The translations under genes and the position numbers were made by a program. Source: Clostridiales bacterium (GTDB lineage Bacteria; Bacillota; Clostridia; Caldicoprobacterales; DTU083). Taken from it: 5,199 bases of DNA. Shown here piece after piece: positions 1 through 4,497 of this stretch (position 1 is its first letter; each line of letters begins with the position of its first letter). The stretch spans positions 1-5,199 of the forward strand of contig JAAZEK010000063.1 of the NCBI GenBank assembly GCA_012512335.1. Reading direction: 5' to 3'. Below the pieces are notes generated by a model that made no database searches, was not told the DNA's origin, and worked only from the letters and a program-made list of their open reading frames with translations.

Positions 1-263
1 ACTTTGAACAATGGAAGCAGCATTATTTAAACCCAGCAACAAAGGATGCAGTGGAAAGCGACTTTTATCTGATGAGTCAGTACAACATAAGCAGTGTTCC
101 AACTCTGATTATCAACGGAAAGCACCGTGTAAATGGTGCGCAACCACTACCTAAAGTCATCAATGCTATCTATAAAGCCTCAGAGGAAGTAGAAGAAGAG
201 GAGAAAGATAATACCGGTTTAGGAGTTTGCAAGTTTGATGGAGATAAGTTTGTGTGTGATTGA
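1..263 (+). CDS. DsbA/FrnE-like thioredoxin-fold oxidoreductase, C-terminal part (5' truncated by window edge)
   Basis: The reading frame is open from the window edge (first full codon at base 3) to TGA at 261-263, giving 86 visible residues. The GTG at 51 is internal, because the frame and homology-like sequence continue upstream (FEQWKQHYLNPATKDAVESD). The segment SSVPTLIINGKHRVNGAQP is the typical end of a DsbA/FrnE-type thioredoxin fold: the cis-proline loop (S-V-P-T), a beta strand ending in N-G-K, then a V-N-G-A-Q-P turn before the last helix. Such proteins catalyse thiol-disulfide exchange; the CXXC active site would lie upstream and is not visible. After the fold comes an acidic run (EEVEEEEKD) and a tail with two cysteines spaced CX8C (GVCKFDGDKFVCD). 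Function beyond the fold cannot be settled from this fragment; a related GST-kappa/HCCA isomerase-type protein is possible. A strong terminator follows directly. Confidence 0.8.
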   Translation, partial: FEQWKQHYLNPATKDAVESDFYLMSQYNISSVPTLIINGKHRVNGAQPLPKVINAIYKASEEVEEEEKDNTGLGVCKFDGDKFVCD

Positions 264-278
264 TGAGTATATACTTTT

Positions 279-314
279 AGAGCCAAGGGGAATGCCTCTT
301 GGCTCTAATTTTTT
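279..314 (+). terminator. Intrinsic terminator of the DsbA-like gene
   Basis: Left arm AGAGCCAAGGGG (279-290) and right arm CCTCTTGGCTCT (295-306) pair over 12 bases with one G-U wobble around the loop AATG, followed by AA and six Ts (309-314). It lies 15 bases after the TGA stop. This is a textbook Rho-independent terminator on the plus strand. Confidence 0.93.
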
Positions 315-316
315 AT

Positions 317-343
317 GAAGCAGGAGAACCGTCCCCGTGCTTC
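317..343 (+). repeat. 27-bp REP-like hairpin repeat, copy R1 (forward orientation)
   Basis: First of four 27-bp copies in the window. Arms GAAGCA (317-322) and TGCTTC (338-343) enclose the core GGAGAACCGTCCCCG. Pairing extends outward to 314-322 with 338-346, a perfect 9-bp stem. It begins two bases after the T-run of the preceding terminator and ends 12 bases before the -35 box of the transporter promoter. It differs from copy R4 at 2 of 27 positions. Resemblance to REP elements moved by IS200-like (RAYT) transposases is inference; no such transposase is in the window. Confidence 0.85.
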
Positions 344-355
344 ATACTTCTCCTA

Positions 356-384
356 TTGCAAGACAGCATACTTACATGTATACT
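356..384 (+). promoter_or_regulatory. Sigma-A-type promoter of the MFS transporter
   Basis: A -35 box TTGCAA (356-361) and a -10 box TATACT (379-384) are separated by exactly 17 bases. Transcription would start near 391, leaving a leader of about 20 bases with the Shine-Dalgarno sequence TGAGGT (399-404). An 8-bp palindrome TACATGTA (373-380) overlaps the -10 box and could be an operator, but nothing else supports that. Confidence 0.65.
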
Positions 385-409
385 TGATTAAAAAACGATG
401 AGGTAAATT

Positions 410-1669
410 ATGACTACACAGATAAGACAAAATCGATGGATTCCTGTGATTGCTGGTATAGCAATTCAACTTTGTTTGGGAACTGCATACATATGGGGAG
501 TATTCCAACAAGGTATAGCATCACATCTATTTAACGGAAATAACGCAAGTGCGGGGCTTGCTTTTTCCATATTGCTAAGTATGCTGACCTTGGGAAGTAC
601 TTTAGGTGGGTATCTTCAAAACAAATATAGCACAAGACCTGTTGTGATTGCAGGTGGTATCATACTGTCTTTAGGCTTTTATCTTGCATCTATGACACCT
701 TCTTCGGCAGGCTGGTTGATATGGATCACATACGGTGTGATAGGTGGCTTTGGCATGGGTATGACATATTCCACCACTATTGCATGTTGTCAACAATGGT
801 TTCCTGATAAACGGGGGCTGATAACTGGAATTATAGTATCTGCTTTGGGGTTTGGTGGTGTCGTATTTACACCTCTGGCGGAATATCTAATCAAAATAAA
901 TGGAAATGGTGTTCCAGGGGTAGGCGAATTGATTTCCTTTAAGTGGTTCTCTTTAATCTTTTTAATCGTATGTACCTTGGGTGGTATATTCGTTAATAGT
1001 CCGGAGGAGGGCTACTGTCCTGCAGGGTATACACCTCCAGCTTCAAAAGCAGGGGTTACTAAGCGAGACTTTACACCCAGAGAAGCACTCAGAACTCCAC
1101 AGCTCTATGGGATAACCATAACATTGATGTTGGCATGTATGGGTGGGCTAATGATGATTGCCTTTGGAAAAACTATTGCAGGTTACCAACCAGAACTAAA
1201 GGATGTAGCTGTTGCCGGGGTCATGGCCGTTACATTGTTCAACTCCTTCGGTAGATTATTTTGGGGTTGGGTTTCAGATAAAATAGGTAGAAAAAACACA
1301 GTTTTGGTGCTGCTTGTTAGCACTGCGGTATTAGTGCTTTTAGTTAACCTGGTGGTGACTAACCTGTTCTTTTTTGTTTTAGTAGGGGCAGTAGGATTTT
1401 TGTACGGTGGATATTTAGGCACCTTCCCTGCTCTTACGGCAGATTATTTCGGTTCCAAAAATGTAGGAATGATTTATGGCATGGTGCTCTTGGGCTTTGG
1501 AGTGGGAGCCGTTGCCGCTTCCTACATAGGTGGCTATTTTATCAATTCTGCATTGGCTGCTGACCCGGCAGTTCTTGATATGGGCATTCTGCTTAAAGCT
1601 TTTGTCATTGCATCTATTGCATCAGTGGTAGGAGCTATTATAATGGTCTATACGAAACAACCCGAGTGA
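410..1669 (+). CDS. OFA-family (oxalate:formate antiporter-like) MFS transporter
   Basis: A 419-residue integral membrane protein of the major facilitator superfamily, close to the usual 12-helix length. It is mostly hydrophobic, with glycine-rich helices throughout. Family marks are YIWGVF in helix 1 (residues 27-32), QQWFPDKRGLITG (128-140) between helices 4 and 5, and NSFGRLFWGWVSDKIGRKN (278-296), which joins a helix-8 arginine (R282) to the MFS loop motif D-K-I-G-R-K. This pattern matches the OFA group (TC 2.A.1.11), which exchanges small carboxylates such as oxalate, formate or lactate. The helix-8 arginine probably corresponds to the substrate-binding arginine of OxlT. I see no lysine in the hydrophobic part of putative helix 11 (about 355-375), where OxlT has one, so oxalate should not be assumed. 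The ATG start has TGAGGT six bases upstream and its own promoter. The stop codon TGA overlaps repeat copy R2, and no T-run terminator follows, so readthrough into the next gene is possible. Confidence 0.9.
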   Translation: MTTQIRQNRWIPVIAGIAIQLCLGTAYIWGVFQQGIASHLFNGNNASAGLAFSILLSMLTLGSTLGGYLQNKYSTRPVVIAGGIILSLGFYLASMTPSSAGWLIWITYGVIGGFGMGMTYSTTIACCQQWFPDKRGLITGIIVSALGFGGVVFTPLAEYLIKINGNGVPGVGELISFKWFSLIFLIVCTLGGIFVNSPEEGYCPAGYTPPASKAGVTKRDFTPREALRTPQLYGITITLMLACMGGLMMIAFGKTIAGYQPELKDVAVAGVMAVTLFNSFGRLFWGWVSDKIGRKNTVLVLLVSTAVLVLLVNLVVTNLFFFVLVGAVGFLYGGYLGTFPALTADYFGSKNVGMIYGMVLLGFGVGAVAASYIGGYFINSALAADPAVLDMGILLKAFVIASIASVVGAIIMVYTKQPE

Positions 1670-1694
1670 AGCAGAGGGACGGTCCTCGTGCTTC
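1668..1694 (-). repeat. 27-bp REP-like hairpin repeat, copy R2 (reverse orientation)
   Basis: GAAGCA (1668-1673) pairs with TGCTTC (1689-1694), and GAGG (1674-1677) with CCTC (1684-1687): a 10-bp stem with a bulged G at 1688. Read on the minus strand it differs from R4 at 2 of 27 positions. Its first two bases (GA) are the last two of the transporter's TGA stop. A competing fold exists: TGCTTCC (1689-1695) is also followed by GGAAGCA (1697-1703). No T-run follows, so it is not a classic terminator. Confidence 0.85.
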
Positions 1695-1703
1695 CCGGAA
1701 GCA

Positions 1704-1732
1704 TTGCAAAATCTAGTTTTGTGTCGTATAGT
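1704..1732 (+). promoter_or_regulatory. Sigma-A-type promoter of the ketopantoate reductase-family gene
   Basis: TTGCAA (1704-1709) and TATAGT (1727-1732) are separated by 17 bases, the same architecture as the transporter promoter. It lies between repeat copies R2 and R3. Initiation near 1739 would give a leader of about 68 bases containing the whole R3 hairpin. This suggests the reductase can be transcribed independently of the transporter. Confidence 0.6.
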
Positions 1733-1752
1733 GTTTTTGAGGTGAAAGCAAG

Positions 1753-1779
1753 GAAGCAGAGGGATGGCCCTCGTGCTTC
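1753..1779 (-). repeat. 27-bp REP-like hairpin repeat, copy R3 (reverse orientation)
   Basis: The most stable looking copy. AAGGAAGCA (1750-1758) pairs with TGCTTCCTT (1774-1782), and GAGGG (1759-1763) with CCCTC (1768-1772), around the loop ATGG, with one bulged G (1773): 14 base pairs in all. Against R2, the core changes from GGACGGTCC to GGATGGCCC, which keeps and lengthens the stem. It lies in the probable 5' leader of the downstream mRNA, 11 bases before the Shine-Dalgarno sequence. Confidence 0.85.
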
Positions 1780-1806
1780 CTTATATTATATTTAGAGGTG
1801 GAATAA

Positions 1807-2814
1807 ATGAACACAACAGTTAAAATTGGAATAATTGGTGCTGGTTCTTTAGGCATCTTATATGGTCATAAACTAACAAAGGCTTACGGGAAAGAGAATG
1901 TGCTATTTCTCGCAGATGAAGAGCGTTGCCTAAAATATAAGGAAACAGAGTTTATCTGTAATGGTGAACGCAGTGATTTTCAGTTTGTCTCTACTGGAAG
2001 GAGCATAAGTAAAACAGAAAACGAGGGAACTGATGAAGAGATCGAGGCACTAAATGTAAGCATTAAATCCTGTAATGAATCCTGTAATGAACAAGCAAAT
2101 CACATATACTTGGACTTGCTAATATTTGCTGTAAAATCCATGGGTCTAGCTGCTGCAATAGAAGAAGCTAAGCCATTTGTAAGCGAAAACACAGTAATTC
2201 TATCGCTACTAAATGGTATAACCAGTGAAGAACAGATAGGAGCAGTGTTTGGAAAAAAACATATGCTTTATAGTGTTGCCCTTGGCATGGATCCAATTAG
2301 AAAAGGTTATCAGATTAGCTTTCAGAATATTGGCAAAATTGTATTTGGCAGCAGATATGGAAATCAGGTGGATGATGTTCGTTTAGTATCTAAGGTTCTA
2401 GAGAAAGCGGATATTCCCTATGATATTTCCGATGACATAATGTATGTCTTGTGGAAAAAATTGATGCTAAATACAGGAGTAAACCAAGTCATAGCTGTAT
2501 ATGCTTCAACATATGGTGGGATGCAACAAGAAGGCGAAATACGCACCAAGATGATAGAGGCTATGAGAGAGGTAGTTGAAGTATCAAAGCATGAAGGGGT
2601 TAATCTGACTGAAGAAGATATCCGGGAAAATGTTGCTCTATTAGACACCATGAATCCAGAAGGAATGCCCTCAATGCGGCAGGATACTAAGGCTGGCAAG
2701 AAAACCGAAGTGGAATTGTTCTCCGGTACAATATGCCGATTGGGGAGAAAGTACAATATTCCAACACCGGTAAACGATTTCTTCTATGAAAAGATTCGAG
2801 AGATGGAAGCATAG
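1807..2814 (+). CDS. Ketopantoate reductase (PanE/ApbA) family protein
   Basis: A 335-residue soluble NAD(P)H-dependent reductase. The N-terminal Rossmann fold starts with KIGIIGAGSLG, giving GxGxxG at G11, G13 and G16; DLLIFAVKS (103-111) and LLNGI (134-138, N136) follow. The C-terminal helical domain carries WKKLMLN (216-222), with K218 at the position of the catalytic lysine of E. coli PanE, and PSMRQDTKAGKKTEVEL (288-304), with E301 at the catalytic glutamate. Family members reduce 2-dehydropantoate to pantoate with NADPH for coenzyme A synthesis, but many paralogues act on other 2-oxo acids. No panB, panC or panD is visible, so panE is not asserted. The protein is longer than the usual 300 or so residues because of a polar insert at about residues 62-101, which contains an exact 12-bp tandem duplication. 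The ATG start has AGAGGTGG (1794-1801) at good spacing. A palindrome starts right after the stop. Confidence 0.88.
   Translation: MNTTVKIGIIGAGSLGILYGHKLTKAYGKENVLFLADEERCLKYKETEFICNGERSDFQFVSTGRSISKTENEGTDEEIEALNVSIKSCNESCNEQANHIYLDLLIFAVKSMGLAAAIEEAKPFVSENTVILSLLNGITSEEQIGAVFGKKHMLYSVALGMDPIRKGYQISFQNIGKIVFGSRYGNQVDDVRLVSKVLEKADIPYDISDDIMYVLWKKLMLNTGVNQVIAVYASTYGGMQQEGEIRTKMIEAMREVVEVSKHEGVNLTEEDIRENVALLDTMNPEGMPSMRQDTKAGKKTEVELFSGTICRLGRKYNIPTPVNDFFYEKIREMEA
2068..2091 (+). repeat. 12-bp exact tandem duplication inside the reductase gene
   Basis: TCCTGTAATGAA occurs twice back to back (2068-2079, 2080-2091), in frame, encoding S-C-N-E twice (residues 88-95). It lies in the polar insert between the third strand region and the DLLIFAVK strand, where the family tolerates length variation. 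It looks like a recent slippage event. Confidence 0.9.
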
Positions 2815-2815
2815 A

Positions 2816-2882
2816 ATTTATTATTTTGACGTGAACAGTAATACATCGAAGTTACTGTTCACTGAGCGGCAAAATAATAAAT
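2816..2882. repeat. Two-tier palindrome directly after the reductase gene
   Basis: ATTTATTATTTTG (2816-2828) is the exact reverse complement of CAAAATAATAAAT (2870-2882). Inside it, GTGAACAGTAA (2831-2841) is the exact reverse complement of TTACTGTTCAC (2852-2862), with a 10-base loop. Together this is 24 perfect pairs with one small asymmetric internal loop. It starts two bases after the stop codon and may act as a transcript end or stabiliser, though no clean T-run follows. The left half recurs at 3048-3070 (22 of 23 bases identical). Confidence 0.85.
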
Positions 2883-3060
2883 ATATTCCAGTCGCTGTTG
2901 CCATCACGAATCAATCTAGGGCTCATATCAGCTGAAAATACTACACCTTCCAAACTCACTGCGTTCAGACAGTGAAAGGTGCTTAACGCATTTTCTGCTG
3001 ATATTCGCAAGATTGATAATCGTTCCTGCAAAGGCTTCTTTCATATGATTTATTATTTTG
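2870..3060. mobile_element. MITE-like long imperfect palindrome, no coding capacity
   Basis: This 191-bp segment fills most of the gene-free stretch 2815-3173 and has no credible ORF. Its ends are 13-bp perfect inverted repeats (2870-2882 with 3048-3060), extended outside by CTGTTCAC (2855-2862) with GTGAACAG (3063-3070). Nested pairings run to the centre: ATCAATCT (2910-2917) with 3010-3017; ATATCAGC-T-GAAAAT (2925-2939) with 2990-3004 at 14 of 15; CACCTT (2944-2949) with 2976-2981; CACTG (2957-2961) with 2970-2974; apex loop CGTTCAGA. Such a whole-length hairpin with terminal inverted repeats fits a miniature inverted-repeat element or a similar dispersed non-coding repeat. No clear target-site duplication is visible, so the exact borders are uncertain. 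A structured RNA is the alternative reading. Confidence 0.6.
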
Positions 3061-3078
3061 ATGTGAACAGCATAAGTT

Positions 3079-3152
3079 GTACGATTTATCGCATTAAATC
3101 GCACGAAATGCTTGTGAATTAAAGCGCGCTATGCTATAATTAAACGTACGAT
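3079..3152. promoter_or_regulatory. Possible autoregulatory (Phd-type) operator sites flanking the promoter
   Basis: GTACGAT occurs twice, at 3079-3085 and 3146-3152, the second overlapping the expected transcription start and containing the palindrome CGTACG (3145-3150). An inverted repeat CGATTTA/TAAATCG (3082-3088, 3095-3101) lies just upstream of the -35 box. Antitoxins of the Phd/YefM family bind palindromes with a GTAC core and repress their own genes, so these are reasonable candidates. This is inference from short motifs. Confidence 0.3.
3112..3140 (+). promoter_or_regulatory. Promoter of the Phd-Uma2 fusion gene
   Basis: A -10 box TATAAT (3135-3140) is preceded by an extended -10 TG (3132-3133). 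A -35 box TTGTGA (3112-3117) lies 17 bases upstream. Initiation near 3147 leaves room for the Shine-Dalgarno sequence at 3162 but places an upstream ATG (3153) almost at the 5' end of the transcript. Confidence 0.75.
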
Positions 3153-3161
3153 ATGTTGAAC

Positions 3162-3166
3162 GGAGG
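3162..3166 (+). promoter_or_regulatory. Ribosome binding site that fixes the Phd-Uma2 start at 3174
   Basis: GGAGG lies seven bases before the ATG at 3174. The in-frame ATG at 3153 has no Shine-Dalgarno sequence, lies about six bases from the predicted transcript start, and would place this GGAGG inside the coding sequence. The start is therefore taken at 3174. Confidence 0.85.
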
Positions 3167-3173
3167 ATCTACC

Positions 3174-3830
3174 ATGGCATCAAATGATTATAGCAAAGGT
3201 GTTGTAGTGACAGCTACTGAGCTCAAGCAAAACCTCGGAAAATACTTAAACCATGTTGAAGAATTAAATGATGTGGTGATTACAAAAAATGGAACCAAGA
3301 TTGCCAGGCTAACTCCATATGTTACCGACATAGAGCAATACTTTACAGTTAGAGAAAATGCAATGGATTACCAATATGGTGGCAAAAAAGTCTCCTATGA
3401 AGAGTTTATGGAGATTTATGAGAAAAGCAGTCTTAGGATGGAATTGATTAACGGTGAAATCTATTTGTTAGCTTCTCCTACCATTGGGCATCAGGAAATC
3501 CTTGGAAGATTACATCTTACTTATAATGCTTATTTTAAGGGAAAGCAATGTAGAGTTTTCCTAGCTCCTTTTGATGTTCATTTTCATAAGAAGGATATAA
3601 AGGAGCCAGACGTAATGCAACCAGATCTTTTGGTGGCTTGCGATCTTGATAACAATGTCACTGAAAAAGGGAGATATATGGGAACTCCAACTTTGGTTAT
3701 TGAGATTCTATCAGACAGCACCCGTACTAAAGATCTGATTACAAAGCTAAATACTTATGCTACTTCAGGTGTAGAGGAATATTGGATAATAGATGAGAAA
3801 CAAGGAATGATCACGATCTATTCGTTTTAG
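3174..3830 (+). CDS. Phd/YefM antitoxin domain fused to a Uma2-family (PD-(D/E)XK) nuclease-like domain, ended early by an amber codon
   Basis: 218 residues from the ATG at 3174. Residues 10-48 (VTATELKQNLGKYLNHVEE, then VVITKNGTKIARLTP) form a compact Phd/YefM antitoxin DNA-binding domain, which normally stands alone and neutralises a toxin. From about residue 73 the protein matches the Uma2 (DUF820) restriction-endonuclease-like family: VSYEEFMEI, LRMELINGEIY (E90), SPTIGHQEILGRL, QPDLLV (D151), TPTLVIEILSDSTRTKDL (E177), KLNTYATSGVEEYWIID (K191). D151, E177 and K191 fit the D-ExE/K catalytic set of the PD-(D/E)XK fold, so the active site appears intact. The biological role of Uma2 proteins is largely unknown; a nuclease with a cis-encoded antitoxin domain is an inference. 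The frame stops at TAG (3828-3830) right after MITIYSF, while the expected last strands of the family continue in the same frame beyond it. The product is either slightly truncated or the gene is a recent pseudogene. It has its own promoter and converges on the exporter genes. Confidence 0.85.
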   Translation: MASNDYSKGVVVTATELKQNLGKYLNHVEELNDVVITKNGTKIARLTPYVTDIEQYFTVRENAMDYQYGGKKVSYEEFMEIYEKSSLRMELINGEIYLLASPTIGHQEILGRLHLTYNAYFKGKQCRVFLAPFDVHFHKKDIKEPDVMQPDLLVACDLDNNVTEKGRYMGTPTLVIEILSDSTRTKDLITKLNTYATSGVEEYWIIDEKQGMITIYSF

Positions 3831-3941
3831 GATTTTGAAGTTGATAATTATGTTAGCTACAAAAATGGAGATATTGCAGAATCCTTCATTTTTATTGGGT
3901 TATCAGTGGATGTAAAAGAACTATTTCAGAATTTAATATAA
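3831..3941 (+). pseudogene. C-terminal remnant of the Uma2 domain, in frame beyond the amber codon
   Basis: Directly after the TAG, the same frame runs 36 codons to TAA (3939-3941). It reads DFEVDNYVSYKNGDI, then AESFIFIGLSVDVKELF and a short tail. This is the usual Uma2 ending: a charged strand, a glycine turn, then a hydrophobic strand leading to an L-F near the C terminus. No frameshift is needed, only one changed codon (for example CAG, AAG or GAG to TAG). There is no start codon with a ribosome binding site, so it is unlikely to be translated separately. Confidence 0.8.
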
Positions 3942-3989
3942 CCCGAAGAACGCAGAAAGTGATGAATGTCAAATAGGATGCACGTGAAA

Positions 3990-4016
3990 GAAGCACGAGA
4001 ACCGTCCCTGTGCTTC
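3990..4016 (+). repeat. 27-bp REP-like hairpin repeat, copy R4 (forward orientation)
   Basis: AGAAGCAC (3989-3996) pairs perfectly with GTGCTTCT (4010-4017) around the core GAGAACCGTCCCT. It is 25 of 27 identical to R1 and to the reverse complement of R2. It is the only structure in the 108-bp gap between the two convergent transcription units. No T-run follows it on either strand, so it is at best a weak or Rho-assisted terminator. Confidence 0.85.
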
Positions 4017-4049
4017 TATGCTTCCATGAACGCCAAAGGTACACAATAT

Positions 4050-4496
4050 TTACATTACATGTGACTTCCTCTTGTTAAGCATCCGTATAATCACCTTTGT
4101 CAGGGAAGACACAAGTATAATGCCAATTGCCAAAGCTCCTGCTTCCAGCATTGTTTGTATTCCATATGTAAAAGCGAGCTCTGTATTTCCTTCCAGTAGA
4201 TTTAATGCGAATTGAAATATGGCTCCTCCAGGTACCACAGGAATTAAGGCTGGAACAAGAAACACCGAAGCTGGTGTCCTTAGTTTGCGTGCTAAGATCT
4301 CTGCGCAAATTGACATGGATATGCTAGCTACTAGCATTCCAATATGACTATCATAGCCATATGCTGTCGTTATTGAATAAAAGAAGAAGCCTAGTCCAGC
4401 ATTTAAGCCAGCAAATATTAGTTTTAATCCTCTAATATTAAACATTACACTAAATGAAACTGCTGCGATGGTGGAAAGTAATATATTCTTCAGCAT
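4050..4496 (-). CDS. ThrE-type exporter, C-terminal half (YjjB-like, ThrE_2 domain)
   Basis: A 148-residue membrane protein with four or five hydrophobic segments. Marks of the ThrE_2/YjjB family are FNIRGLKLIFAGLNAGLG (19-36), the conserved IPVVPGGAIF (85-94) followed by the FALNLLEGN segment, and a final helix before the basic tail NKRKSHVM. In Corynebacterium ThrE (threonine/serine export) this half is fused to the YjjP-like half; in E. coli YjjP and YjjB are separate and have been reported to export succinate. The substrate here is therefore threonine, serine or another small acid, not determined. The start is set at 4496 (MLKNILL), because GGAGGT (4509-4504) lies seven bases upstream. 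The frame extends 16 codons further, but those overlap the preceding gene and lack a ribosome binding site. The start follows the partner's TAG with one base between, implying coupled translation and equal expression. Confidence 0.88.
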   Translation of the reverse strand: MLKNILLSTIAAVSFSVMFNIRGLKLIFAGLNAGLGFFFYSITTAYGYDSHIGMLVASISMSICAEILARKLRTPASVFLVPALIPVVPGGAIFQFALNLLEGNTELAFTYGIQTMLEAGALAIGIILVSSLTKVIIRMLNKRKSHVM

Positions 4497-4497
4497 A

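Noticed and set aside
51..53. GTG as the start of a 70-residue protein
   Set aside because: The frame continues upstream to the window edge with plausible DsbA-like sequence, and no Shine-Dalgarno sequence precedes the GTG.
1183..1422. Minus-strand ORF inside the transporter gene
   Set aside because: Antisense shadow of a strongly supported membrane protein, with no recognisable domain.
1764..1823. Possible 19-residue leader peptide starting in the R3 loop
   Set aside because: The start codon lies in the hairpin loop, the spacing to any purine-rich sequence is wrong, and the frame simply runs into the reductase start; no evidence of translation.
2418..2756. Minus-strand ORF inside the reductase gene
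   Set aside because: Antisense to the conserved catalytic region of the reductase; composition not protein-like.
3153..3173. Longer start (MLNGGST) for the Phd-Uma2 protein
   Set aside because: It has no ribosome binding site, lies only about six bases from the predicted transcript start, and the GGAGG at 3162-3166 clearly serves the ATG at 3174.
317..4016. CRISPR array
   Set aside because: The four 27-bp repeats are palindromic, in mixed orientation and separated by whole genes rather than uniform spacers.
3989..4017. R4 as a bidirectional intrinsic terminator
   Set aside because: The stem is good, but no T-run follows on either strand.
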